A stretch of DNA of 7,670 nt from an uncultured Eubacterium sp. (GCA_948759685.1 CAQBGY010000145.1:1-7670); one strand, 5' to 3'; shown: positions 1-6,489, numbered from the stretch's first letter. Made by a program: numbers and translations. Notes: generated from the sequence alone by a model not told the origin.

Positions 1-119
1 GTCGGTGCTTAAAATATTCAATATTATTTTTATTTTCTATAAATGTTCAAGAATCAAGGTAAAGATATTCTCTGTCTGTATTTCTTCAGCAGGAAAGCCA
101 CTCCCCTACAAACCGGAAT

Positions 120-1493
120 TTATCTAAGAAACAATCTTACCATTCTATCGTACAGTTTACTGTACGGCTGATATCTCATCGGCATATCAATCCAGTTATA
201 TTTTTTCAAAATACTCTTTTCATGAGTAAAGGTCTGAAAGCTTTTCATTCCATGGTATGCTCCCATACCACTGTTTCCAACACCACCAAATCCCATCTGT
301 GATGTTGCAAGATGCAATACTGTATCGTTAATACAGCCCCCACCAAATGCCAGTTTTTCTGTAAACAGTTTTTGTACTTGTTTATCATTAGAAAAAATAT
401 ATAATGCCAATGGATGCGGACGTTTTTCTATAAACTCTACAGTCTCATCTAATTTATCATAAGTGAGGACAGGTAACACAGGACCGAAAATTTCCTCCTG
501 CATCACTGCATCATTCTCTGTGACATTATCTAATACTGTAGGCTCAATACGAAGTTCATTATCTCTTCCCTTTCCACCTAACACGACCTTTTCCTGATCA
601 ATTAATCCCATAACACGAGAATAATGTTTCTCATTAATCATCTTACCATAATTCTGATTCTCTAATGGTTTTTCCCCATACATTTTCTGTACAGTGCTTT
701 TAAAAATCTGTAAAAATTCATCCTTGATGTCTTTATCTATCAGCAAGTAATCCGGTGCCACACATGTCTGTCCAAGATTCAAATATTTTCCAAAAGCCAG
801 TCTTTTTGCCGCCAATTTCAGATTTGCAGTTTTATCAATGACACATGGGCTTTTACCGCCCAATTCCAGAGATACCGGCGTCAGATTCTTCGCTGCTTTT
901 TCCATAACCAGTTTTCCTACATTCACGCCTCCGGTAAAGAATATATAATCGAATTTCTGCTCCAATAATTCTGTATTCTCTGCACGCCCTCCTTCTACCA
1001 CGCATACATACTCCCAATCAAATACTTTTTCAAGTATCTTCTTAATAATAGAGGAGGTTGCCGGTGAATATGCAGATGGTTTTGCCACAACACAGTTACC
1101 TGCCGCAATCGCTCCAATCAAAGGTTCCATCGTCAGCATAAAAGGATAATTCCAAGGTGCCATAACTAAAACCACACCATATGGTTCAAAAACAGAATAA
1201 CTTTTTCCATGGAAATTAGCCAAATCTGTTCTGTGTCTTTTCGGCTTGTTCCAACGCTTTACATGTTTTATCTGATAAGATAATTCTGCTAATGTCAAAC
1301 CAATTTCGCACATATAAGATTCGCTGGAAGACTTACCCAAATCCAATTTTAATGCCTGACAGATTTCCTCTTCACACTCTAATATTACCTGCTTTAATCT
1401 CTTTAAATATTTAATTCTGTAATTCACATTAAATGTTTGTTTTTTTCCAAAAAACGCTCTCTGTTTTTTTACAACATCCTCAATTCTACTCAT
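120..1493 (-). CDS. Aldehyde dehydrogenase, class-3-like (NAD(P)-dependent)
   Basis: Oxidises an aldehyde to the carboxylic acid with NAD(P)+; the substrate cannot be read from the sequence. The 457 residues match the short class-3 branch of the aldehyde dehydrogenase superfamily. Visible landmarks are APWNYP with the oxyanion Asn at about 115, the cofactor-binding VVAKPS with Lys138, the FFTGG turn at 186-189, the general-base Glu210 in LELGGKSP, the catalytic Cys244 in GQTC, and EEIFGP with Glu334. All key residues are present, so the enzyme should be active. The C-terminus ends in a hydrophobic and basic tail (KLYDRMVRLFLR), which in class-3 enzymes acting on lipid aldehydes can sit at membranes; here that is inference. 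An AAGGAGA ribosome site lies just upstream of the chosen ATG. It is the last gene of the marR-degV-adh-aldh cluster, 82 bp after the alcohol dehydrogenase with no clear terminator between. No terminator is evident after its stop. Confidence 0.93.
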   Translation of the reverse strand: MSRIEDVVKKQRAFFGKKQTFNVNYRIKYLKRLKQVILECEEEICQALKLDLGKSSSESYMCEIGLTLAELSYQIKHVKRWNKPKRHRTDLANFHGKSYSVFEPYGVVLVMAPWNYPFMLTMEPLIGAIAAGNCVVAKPSAYSPATSSIIKKILEKVFDWEYVCVVEGGRAENTELLEQKFDYIFFTGGVNVGKLVMEKAAKNLTPVSLELGGKSPCVIDKTANLKLAAKRLAFGKYLNLGQTCVAPDYLLIDKDIKDEFLQIFKSTVQKMYGEKPLENQNYGKMINEKHYSRVMGLIDQEKVVLGGKGRDNELRIEPTVLDNVTENDAVMQEEIFGPVLPVLTYDKLDETVEFIEKRPHPLALYIFSNDKQVQKLFTEKLAFGGGCINDTVLHLATSQMGFGGVGNSGMGAYHGMKSFQTFTHEKSILKKYNWIDMPMRYQPYSKLYDRMVRLFLR

Positions 1494-1575
1494 CCTGTCT
1501 CCTTTTTTTCCTTTATTTTACCTACATCACAGACGCAATCTCTACTTTACTCCTCAAACAGATGTTGCCTGCACT

Positions 1576-2778
1576 TTACCGTTTTTTGACTTTATAATAA
1601 ACCTCTTCAAGTTCCTTTGCATTCATTAACTTTGGTACCGGATATAACGGATTACTCTCCTTGTCTGCGTGCTTTGCCATTTTCGGAATATCCTTCTCTT
1701 CAATTCCTTCTATATAATCAGGAATATTCATTGACTGATTCATATCCTTTATCCAATGAATAAAAGCGTTCGCTGTCTCATCATCATTCTTTTTATCTTC
1801 TATAATATTTGCTTTCACTGCAAGCTTCGCGAGTTTCTTATAACAGGCTTCGCCATACATCTCCAATACATATGGAAGAATAACTGCATTAGCCAGTCCG
1901 TGAGGTACTCCATACTGCCCTCCTAAAGAATGTGCGACACCATGTACATATCCCACATAAGACTGTGTAAATGCCACTCCTGCACAATATGAGGCTTTCA
2001 ACATATTCATTCTTGCCTTCGCATCATTTCCATCATCATATGCTCTTTTAAGATTTTTTCCAATTAATTTAACTGCTCTTACAGCTTTTTTTCTTGTATA
2101 TCTTGTAGTACTTCTCCCAATATATGCTTCTACCGCATGAGTCAGTGCATCCATACCTGTTGTAGCTGTTAAATGTTGTGGCAGACTCGTGGTAACTTTA
2201 TAGTCCAACACTGCATACTTTGGAATTAACGGAAAATCATTAATTGGATACTTATGATGTGTCTCTTCATCTGTTATTACCGCTGCCAAAGTCGTCTCAC
2301 TACCTGTTCCTGCAGTCGTCGGAATCGCTAACAGCAATGGAATCTTTTTATGTATTTTTAAAATCCCTTTCATTTTACTTACCGGCTGATTCGGTTTTAC
2401 CACTCTGGCTCCTGCTGCCTTTGCGCAATCCATAGATGAACCACCACCTAATGCTACAATTGCCTGACAGCCACCTTCTATGTACTTATCTTTTGCTTCT
2501 TCCACATTTGAAACAGTAGGGTTTGCTACAGTGTTATCGTAATACTCATAAGATATATCTGCTTTTTCCAAAATATCCGTAAGCTGCTTCCCAAGTCCTA
2601 CTTCTGTTATTCCTTTATCGGTCACTATTAAAACCTTATTATAATCAAACTTTTCCAATACTTTTGGTATTTTATCCATTCCTTCTAATATTTTAGGCTC
2701 TGTATAAGGCAGTAATGGTAATGCTGCTCTAAAACAAATCTGAAAAACCCTGCAGTATACTTTTTTCAAACAATTCAT
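1576..2778 (-). CDS. Iron-containing alcohol dehydrogenase
   Basis: Group III (iron-activated) alcohol dehydrogenase interconverting an alcohol and an aldehyde with NAD(P)(H). The 400 residues show the nucleotide-binding ALGGGSSMDCAK (109-120), the IPTTAGTGSE signature (152-161), and the metal site. By comparison with FucO the ligands are Asp210 and His214 (GMDALTHAVE), His279 (VHG) and His293 (VPHG), with His283 matching the catalytic histidine. It is slightly longer than the usual 380-390 residues because of an N-terminal stretch before the first beta strand. An AAGGGGA ribosome site about 9 nt upstream supports the chosen ATG. Its place directly before an aldehyde dehydrogenase suggests a shared aldehyde intermediate, in either direction. 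The true substrate is unknown; 1,3-propanediol, butanol and lactaldehyde enzymes all share this fold. Confidence 0.93.
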   Translation of the reverse strand: MNCLKKVYCRVFQICFRAALPLLPYTEPKILEGMDKIPKVLEKFDYNKVLIVTDKGITEVGLGKQLTDILEKADISYEYYDNTVANPTVSNVEEAKDKYIEGGCQAIVALGGGSSMDCAKAAGARVVKPNQPVSKMKGILKIHKKIPLLLAIPTTAGTGSETTLAAVITDEETHHKYPINDFPLIPKYAVLDYKVTTSLPQHLTATTGMDALTHAVEAYIGRSTTRYTRKKAVRAVKLIGKNLKRAYDDGNDAKARMNMLKASYCAGVAFTQSYVGYVHGVAHSLGGQYGVPHGLANAVILPYVLEMYGEACYKKLAKLAVKANIIEDKKNDDETANAFIHWIKDMNQSMNIPDYIEGIEEKDIPKMAKHADKESNPLYPVPKLMNAKELEEVYYKVKKR

Positions 2779-2835
2779 ATTTTCTTTCCCCTTCTCTTAA
2801 AGCTCATAATTTATCTGGTTACAAAATTAGTATTA

Positions 2836-3675
2836 TCATTCCTTACGGACAAATATAATACCGTAAGCTCCCGGTCCGATATGCGTTCCAATCGTCGGTC
2901 CAATCTGAAATCTATCTGTAAATTCTACTCCCTGTTCACTCAATTTATCCGTAAATGTTTCATTATTTTCTGTTCCCAGAGAATATAAACTATATATAGG
3001 AAAACTCTCATCAATGTTCTCTGCTGTAATCAGTTTTTCAATATCATTTAGTGCCTTTTTCTTTCCGATGCTTTTTGCCTTTACTCCAATTTTTCCGTCT
3101 TCTGTAATCGTAATCAATGGTTTAATTTTTGCCAGACTGCCAATGCCTGCTTCCAACTTAGAAAGCCTTCCACCACGATACAAATTTTCTAACGTATCAA
3201 GTACTGCATAAATCTTTACTCTGGATTTTATTTCATTTAATATATCTGTAATCTCTGATGCATTCTTTCCTTTATCTCTTAATTCCATGCCATAATCCAC
3301 TAAAACTTTAATGGCATATGTAGCTGTAAGAGAATCTACAATATAAATATTATCATAATCTACCATATCCTTTGCCAGTGCTGCACTCTGTACCGTACCA
3401 CTTAATCCTGAAGACAGAAGTACACAAATCAGTTCATCTCCTGAAACTTTTGCCTTTTCAAAAACTTCCATAAACTCCTGAGGTGATGGCTGTGATGTTT
3501 TTGGAAACTCTTCTGACTCCTGAGTCATCTTATAAAACTCATCCTTTGTCACACTTCCGTCATCATAAAATGTTCTCTCTCCAATCGTAATTGGAATGGA
3601 AACATGTTCTATTCCTTTTTCTTTTGCTTCTTTTACATCATAGTCTGATGAAGACTCTATTAAAAATTTAATCAT
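2836..3675 (-). CDS. DegV family fatty-acid-binding protein (FakB-like)
   Basis: DegV/EDD-fold cytosolic protein. Characterised members (FakB of Staphylococcus) bind a fatty acid and present it to the kinase FakA for phosphorylation and entry into phospholipid synthesis. The 279 residues are full length for the family. Conserved pieces are an N-terminal IESSSDY strand-turn, TSQPSP (60-65), SSGLSGT (88-94) whose serines contact the carboxylate, LYRGGRLS (165-172), and IGPTIGTHIGPGA (258-270) with His265. No FakA homologue is in the window, so partnership with a kinase is inference. The start has an AGGAGG site 4-5 nt upstream that falls in the 8-bp gap after marR, so the two genes are almost certainly cotranscribed and possibly translationally coupled. 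The alcohol dehydrogenase follows 57 bp downstream without a visible terminator. A lipid-binding protein beside alcohol and aldehyde dehydrogenases hints at a lipid-derived substrate. Confidence 0.92.
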   Translation of the reverse strand: MIKFLIESSSDYDVKEAKEKGIEHVSIPITIGERTFYDDGSVTKDEFYKMTQESEEFPKTSQPSPQEFMEVFEKAKVSGDELICVLLSSGLSGTVQSAALAKDMVDYDNIYIVDSLTATYAIKVLVDYGMELRDKGKNASEITDILNEIKSRVKIYAVLDTLENLYRGGRLSKLEAGIGSLAKIKPLITITEDGKIGVKAKSIGKKKALNDIEKLITAENIDESFPIYSLYSLGTENNETFTDKLSEQGVEFTDRFQIGPTIGTHIGPGAYGIIFVRKE

Positions 3676-3683
3676 AATACCTC

Positions 3684-4139
3684 CTACTGATGAATTACTT
3701 CTAACGCTGCATCTGAAATAACATTAAACACATCTACAATTTCCTTTGTTTTTTCAGAACCAATTCTTTTTTCAATCTTATTTACAATTTCATCAACCAC
3801 TTCCAATACTTCTTCATGACCTTTTTCATAATAAGAAATATTTTCTTCATTAAACATTACATACACACTCCGTTTATCTTCCTCGGATCTCTTTCTGACA
3901 ATCAGTCCCTTTTCCTCAAGACTGTTCAAAGTCCGATTCATCAGAGATTTCAATAATCTTGTTTTTTCACACAAATCAGTTGCGGTTAAATACTTACCCG
4001 GAAAATTTTTTCTTTGATTATTAAGAATATTGCATATCAACGCTTCATTATATGGAAGCTGTGTAACAATTCTTTCATTACATATGGTATTAGATAATCT
4101 TAACCATGCACTTAATAATTCTTCATTAAATCCTTTCAT
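3684..4139 (-). CDS. MarR family transcriptional regulator
   Basis: Winged helix-turn-helix repressor of the MarR type, 151 residues, usual family length. The DNA-binding core lies at about 50-100: recognition helix region TRLLKSLMNRTLNSLEEKGL, then the wing with EEDKRSVYV (Asp88, Arg90). The flanking helices (5-45 and 102-150) form the expected dimerisation domain. An in-frame ATG at 4217 would add 26 residues, but it lies inside the predicted -35 element and has no ribosome site. The ATG at 4139 has AAGGAGA about 5-7 nt upstream and is chosen. It heads the operon with degV and is divergent from a MATE exporter, the classic arrangement of a MarR autorepressor controlling an efflux pump and linked enzymes. 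The ligand is not predictable from sequence. Confidence 0.92.
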   Translation of the reverse strand: MKGFNEELLSAWLRLSNTICNERIVTQLPYNEALICNILNNQRKNFPGKYLTATDLCEKTRLLKSLMNRTLNSLEEKGLIVRKRSEEDKRSVYVMFNEENISYYEKGHEEVLEVVDEIVNKIEKRIGSEKTKEIVDVFNVISDAALEVIHQ

Positions 4140-4143
4140 TATT

Positions 4144-4150
4144 TCTCCTT
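4144..4150 (-). promoter_or_regulatory. Ribosome binding site deciding the marR start
   Basis: AAGGAGA on the minus strand, a few bases before ATG 4139. It decides for this start over the upstream in-frame ATG at 4217. Confidence 0.85.
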
Positions 4151-4159
4151 TTGTAATTA

Positions 4160-4192
4160 GTTTACTTTGTGAACCTTTCACTTTGTGTACTT
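4160..4192. promoter_or_regulatory. Probable MarR operator repeats
   Basis: Two near-identical 11-mers, ACTTTGTGAAC (4164-4174) and ACTTTGTGTAC (4180-4190), repeat with a 16-bp period. The first lies in an imperfect inverted repeat, GTTTAC-TTT-GTGAAC (4160-4174). GTNTACTT half-sites occur at 4160, 4185 and again at 4243. Placement over the marR start region and near the MATE promoter fits an autorepressor acting in both directions. Binding by this MarR is inference. Confidence 0.5.
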
Positions 4193-4217
4193 TACTATAC
4201 ATTTTCGTTTTCGTCAA
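4189..4217 (-). promoter_or_regulatory. marR operon promoter
   Basis: On the minus strand TTGACG (4212-4217) is followed after exactly 17 bp by TAAAGT (4189-4194). Transcription would start near 4182, giving a leader of roughly 40 nt before marR. The repeated ACTTTGTG blocks lie at and just after the predicted start point, where a repressor would block transcription. Confidence 0.6.
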
Positions 4218-4233
4218 TATAATAAATTTCGTT

Positions 4234-4263
4234 TTAAAAAGTGTTTACTTCTATCTCTAGAAT
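4234..4263 (+). promoter_or_regulatory. Possible MATE gene promoter
   Basis: TAGAAT (4258-4263) is a good -10 (5 of 6). The best -35 at suitable distance is TTAAAA (4234-4239, 18 bp spacer), which is weak. A GTTTACTT half-site (4243-4250) sits in the spacer, consistent with repression or activation by the divergent MarR. Confidence 0.3.
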
Positions 4264-4304
4264 ATGTTATCCTACTATCTATGACTATTTAGAGACACTA
4301 AGAG

Positions 4305-4311
4305 AAGGAGG
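4305..4311 (+). promoter_or_regulatory. Ribosome binding site deciding the MATE start
   Basis: Perfect AAGGAGG with 7 nt to ATG 4319. It decides against the in-frame ATG at 4241, which lacks a ribosome site and lies within the promoter region. Confidence 0.9.
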
Positions 4312-4318
4312 TTTTATA

Positions 4319-5707
4319 ATGAAGAACATAAAAGCAAAATATTTTGGTGATAAAGATTTTTACAAAATGATATTAGCAATAGCATTACCAATTGTAATAC
4401 AGAGTCTTTTTACAAACTTTGTAGCAATGCTTGATAATGTAATGGTTGGAAAAGTCGGAACAGATCAGATGACTGGTGTCGCTGTTGTAAATCAGCTTTT
4501 CTTTGTTTTTAACCTCGCAGTATTTGGCGGAATGTCTGGAGCCGGTATTTTCTCCGCCCAGTATTTTGGCAGAAAAGACCACAAGGGTGTTCGAAATGTA
4601 TTTCGAATGAAATTTATTATCGGCCTGATTGTCATCGCAATCAGTCTGTTTATATTTATTCTTTTTCATGAACCTCTTATCAACATGTTTTTACATGAAG
4701 GTGGAGACTCCGGTAATATTGCTGCTACATTTCATTATGCAAGAAATTACTTATTTGTTATGCTGTTTAGTATCATTCCATTTGTAATTTCCAACTGTTA
4801 CAGCACCACATTAAAGGAAGCAGGACAGACAACAGTTCCTATGATTGCCGGTGTTATTGCCGTTGTTGTTGACTTTGTCTTTAATGCATTATTGATTTTT
4901 GGATTGTTGGGATTCCCAAAACTTGGAGTTGTTGGTGCGGCGATTGCCACCGTGCTTTCCAGATTTGTAGAATGTGGATATCTTATGTTCTACACACACG
5001 GACATTCTGATAAATATCAATTTATTATCGGTGCATACCATAATCTTCATGTTCCTATGCATCTGGTAAAAAATATTATTACTAAGGGCACACCATTATT
5101 ATTCAATGAAGTTTTATGGGCTGCCGGAATTGCAATGCAGACACAGGCCATGTCTACAAGAGGACTGCCTGCTGTAGCAGGACTCAATATCGCCAATACG
5201 ATAAACAATGTAGTAAACACTGCATTCTTAACAATGGGTATTGCGATCTCCATTGTTATCGGTCAATTAATCGGAGCCGGAAAAGAAAAAGAAGCTGTCG
5301 ACACTGACAGAAAAATGATTGTATTTTCTATTTTGATTTCTCTGGGAGTTTCCGCAATTCTTTTGATTGCTGCTGTACTTTTCCCGCAGATATACAATAC
5401 GACAGGAGAAATTCGATATCTTGCTTCAAGATTTATACTGGTTCACGCATTAGCAGCACCATTCAATGCCTTTACTAATGCATCTTATTTTACACTGCGC
5501 AGTGGTGGAAAAACAATTATGACCTTTATTTTTGACAGCGGATTTATCTGGTGCATAAACGTTCCTCTTGCTATGATACTGGCACATTTTACATCAATGC
5601 CAATTGTCTGGATGTTTCTATGTATCAGCATGTTAGATGCTGTGAAATCCGTGATTGGGTTTATATTAGTGAAAAGGAAAACGTGGCTAAATACAATTGT
5701 AGAATAG
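4319..5707 (+). CDS. MATE family multidrug/metabolite exporter
   Basis: Inner-membrane cation-coupled exporter of the MATE (NorM/DinF-like) superfamily, 462 residues, usual length. The hydrophobic pattern fits 12 membrane segments in two six-helix halves. The first half starts with MILAIALPIVIQSLF and the hallmark MLDNVMVGKVG (37-47); the second carries a matching GTPLLFNEVLWAAGIAMQTQ region at about 257-276 and MGIAISIVIGQLIGAG (306-321). A short basic tail (VKRKTW) ends the protein. It is divergent from a MarR regulator whose operator-like repeats lie between them, so inducible expression is likely. The exported compound cannot be told from the sequence; the neighbouring dehydrogenases allow a guess of an aldehyde, phenolic or lipid-like toxic compound. 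A strong terminator follows 2 bp after the stop. Confidence 0.94.
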   Translation: MKNIKAKYFGDKDFYKMILAIALPIVIQSLFTNFVAMLDNVMVGKVGTDQMTGVAVVNQLFFVFNLAVFGGMSGAGIFSAQYFGRKDHKGVRNVFRMKFIIGLIVIAISLFIFILFHEPLINMFLHEGGDSGNIAATFHYARNYLFVMLFSIIPFVISNCYSTTLKEAGQTTVPMIAGVIAVVVDFVFNALLIFGLLGFPKLGVVGAAIATVLSRFVECGYLMFYTHGHSDKYQFIIGAYHNLHVPMHLVKNIITKGTPLLFNEVLWAAGIAMQTQAMSTRGLPAVAGLNIANTINNVVNTAFLTMGIAISIVIGQLIGAGKEKEAVDTDRKMIVFSILISLGVSAILLIAAVLFPQIYNTTGEIRYLASRFILVHALAAPFNAFTNASYFTLRSGGKTIMTFIFDSGFIWCINVPLAMILAHFTSMPIVWMFLCISMLDAVKSVIGFILVKRKTWLNTIVE

Positions 5708-5709
5708 AG

Positions 5710-5737
5710 AAAGAAGCAGTCAATCTGCTTCTTTTTC
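5710..5737 (+). terminator. Rho-independent terminator of the MATE gene
   Basis: A perfect 10-bp stem (AAAGAAGCAG / CTGCTTCTTT) with a TCAAT loop, ending in a run of T. The right arm and loop are also the last codons and stop of the convergent toxin gene. On the minus strand the same hairpin is followed by CTCTATT, a weaker T tract, so it may act in both directions. Confidence 0.88.
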
Positions 5738-6205
5738 TATTCCATTCAATATCGCAACAATATCACTCATTCCTAACTTTTTTCCATTCATATTAAACCT
5801 TATTTTCTTTCTGGCTTTTCTATTCAACTCTTTCATTAATTTTCCATCAACTTGAACAGGTTTTCCTGTTACTGGATTGATGTACATATTTAAAATATAT
5901 TTCTCTACTACCGGAAACATATTTTGTAATAAAAAGGCACATTTTTTTCCTAAAACATATCCAAAACTTATATTATCACATATGCCATATTTTTTAATTG
6001 AATTTTCAAACTCCCTTTCATACTTATCTACCTTTGTTGATAATGGAATCATCCAATAAATGTTACTCTCACTATATTTGAACAAATAACAGCAAGGTCG
6101 ATTATGTTCTCTCCCATCTACATTTTCTTTATTATACAACAAGCCAAATTGTCCATACTTGTCATAATACTCTTCTTTAACAAAATATAATCTTCCTATT
6201 TCCAT
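5720..6205 (-). CDS. Probable type III toxin (ToxN/CptN/AbiQ-like endoribonuclease)
   Basis: The 161-residue protein resembles the toxins of type III toxin-antitoxin systems, sequence-specific RNases with a MazF/Kid-like barrel that are held inactive by a repeated pseudoknot RNA; several abort phage infection. Sequence support is pattern-level: an N-terminal strand MEIGRLYFVK, NRPCCYLF (35-42), then YWMIPLSTK (50-58), which parallels the PLTS-type active-site strand of ToxN/AbiQ, and a lysine/arginine-rich C-terminal helix region (122-143) suited to RNA binding. The fit to the CptN branch, known from related gut Clostridia, is my recollection and not a search result. Context is the stronger evidence: a promoter, a pseudoknot-capable non-coding RNA and a terminator hairpin lie directly upstream, the standard type III layout. 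ATG 6205 has GGAGGG 9 nt upstream. The gene and its leader look more AT-rich than their neighbours, in keeping with horizontal transfer. Alternative: another MazF-like or unknown small protein. Confidence 0.65.
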   Translation of the reverse strand: MEIGRLYFVKEEYYDKYGQFGLLYNKENVDGREHNRPCCYLFKYSESNIYWMIPLSTKVDKYEREFENSIKKYGICDNISFGYVLGKKCAFLLQNMFPVVEKYILNMYINPVTGKPVQVDGKLMKELNRKARKKIRFNMNGKKLGMSDIVAILNGIEKEAD

Positions 6206-6214
6206 ATATGTATT

Positions 6215-6220
6215 CCCTCC
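6215..6220 (-). promoter_or_regulatory. Toxin ribosome binding site
   Basis: GGAGGG on the minus strand, 9 nt before ATG 6205 and only 3 nt past the T tract of the hairpin. Translation of the toxin therefore depends on transcripts that read through the terminator. Confidence 0.75.
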
Positions 6221-6223
6221 AAT

Positions 6224-6251
6224 AAAAAAAGTCCTATTATAGGACTTTTTT
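6224..6251 (-). terminator. Attenuating terminator between antitoxin RNA and toxin
   Basis: A perfect 12-bp stem (AAAAAAGTCCTA / TAGGACTTTTTT) with a 3-nt loop, followed on the minus strand by T residues and then the toxin ribosome site. In known type III systems such a hairpin ends most transcripts after the antitoxin, keeping RNA in excess over toxin. It is nearly symmetrical and could also stop plus-strand transcription. Confidence 0.85.
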
Positions 6252-6252
6252 A

Positions 6253-6288
6253 TTTCCAGACTCTTGTTAGCCGCATACTGGAAAGCGG
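6253..6288 (-). other. Pseudoknot-capable segment, unit 2
   Basis: Reading the minus strand: CCGC (6288-6285), TTTCCAG (6284-6278), TAT, GCGG (6274-6271), an 11-nt loop, CTGGAAA (6259-6253). CCGC pairs with GCGG (4 bp) and TTTCCAG with CTGGAAA (7 bp). The pairs cross, giving an H-type pseudoknot. The first connecting loop is 0-1 nt, tight but possible if the outer base pair of the 7-bp stem is open. Confidence 0.55.
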
Positions 6289-6302
6289 AAATAATATATA
6301 AT

Positions 6303-6345
6303 CTGTACCTTATTTTTATGTCTGCTGATATATACAGTCACAGCA
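6303..6345 (-). other. Possible pseudoknot segment, unit 1
   Basis: Reading the minus strand: TGCTG (6345-6341), TGA, CTGTA (6337-6333), TATAT, CAGCA (6327-6323), a 15-nt A-rich loop, TACAG (6307-6303). TGCTG/CAGCA and CTGTA/TACAG are 5-bp perfect pairings that cross in the same order as unit 2. Short arms in AT-rich DNA make chance a real possibility. Confidence 0.3.
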
Positions 6346-6426
6346 AATAATATAATAAATTTATATTTAATATTATACACTAATTTTTCAAAAAAATAAA
6401 TACTAAAAAATCCTACAACTATTTTT

Positions 6427-6455
6427 ATTATATTTGACAATTCCAAAGTCGTCAA
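6427..6455 (-). promoter_or_regulatory. Strong promoter of the toxin-antitoxin locus
   Basis: TTGACG (6450-6455) and a consensus TATAAT (6427-6432) on the minus strand, separated by exactly 17 bp. It begins 35 bp after the hemW stop and would start an RNA near 6420. The -35 and spacer carry a TTGAC...GTCAA inverted repeat (5-bp arms) that could be an operator or chance. Confidence 0.75.
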
Positions 6456-6489
6456 CATATTCTTTTAGTTGCTTTATAAATTTATTATG

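Larger units (their letters stand above)
6225..6420 (-). ncRNA. Candidate type III antitoxin RNA (precursor)
   Basis: About 195 nt run from the predicted start point near 6420 to the terminator, with no credible coding sequence. The first 60 nt are very AT-rich leader. Two structured segments follow, each introduced by ATATTATTT (6353-6345 and 6297-6289, 56 nt apart). Each has interleaved complementary blocks compatible with an H-type pseudoknot, and each is followed or crossed by an A-rich stretch (AAAAATAA near 6316-6310, GGAAATAA near 6257-6250) that could be a toxin processing site. Known antitoxins of this class are tandem repeats of about 35-50 nt cut into pseudoknots by their toxin. 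Here the two segments share little primary sequence, so the number of functional repeats is uncertain. Confidence 0.5.

Noticed and set aside
1..119. Possible terminator after the aldehyde dehydrogenase (AATATT inverted repeats near 13-25)
   Set aside because: Only AT pairs with a 1-nt centre and no convincing T tract for minus-strand transcription.
2..127. Open plus-strand frame at the left edge, ending at 125-127
   Set aside because: About 41 codons, unrecognisable product, overlaps the end of the aldehyde dehydrogenase gene; could be the tail of a truncated gene but nothing supports it.
4140..4217. 26-residue N-terminal extension of MarR from ATG 4217
   Set aside because: The ATG lies in the predicted -35 element, lacks a ribosome site, and the extension resembles translated operator DNA; ATG 4139 has a good site.
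4241..4318. 26-residue N-terminal extension of the MATE protein from ATG 4241
   Set aside because: No ribosome site and inside the promoter region; ATG 4319 has a perfect AAGGAGG at ideal spacing.
6267..6458. 63-codon open frame on the minus strand starting with MLTTLELSN
   Set aside because: Its ATG overlaps the -35 of the strong promoter, it has no ribosome site, its composition is that of AT-rich non-coding DNA, and it covers the pseudoknot-capable RNA.
6434..6464. Plus-strand promoter TTGACA with a TATTCT-like -10
   Set aside because: The TTGACA comes from the inverted repeat in the minus-strand promoter; the -10 is poor and it would only transcribe antisense to hemW.
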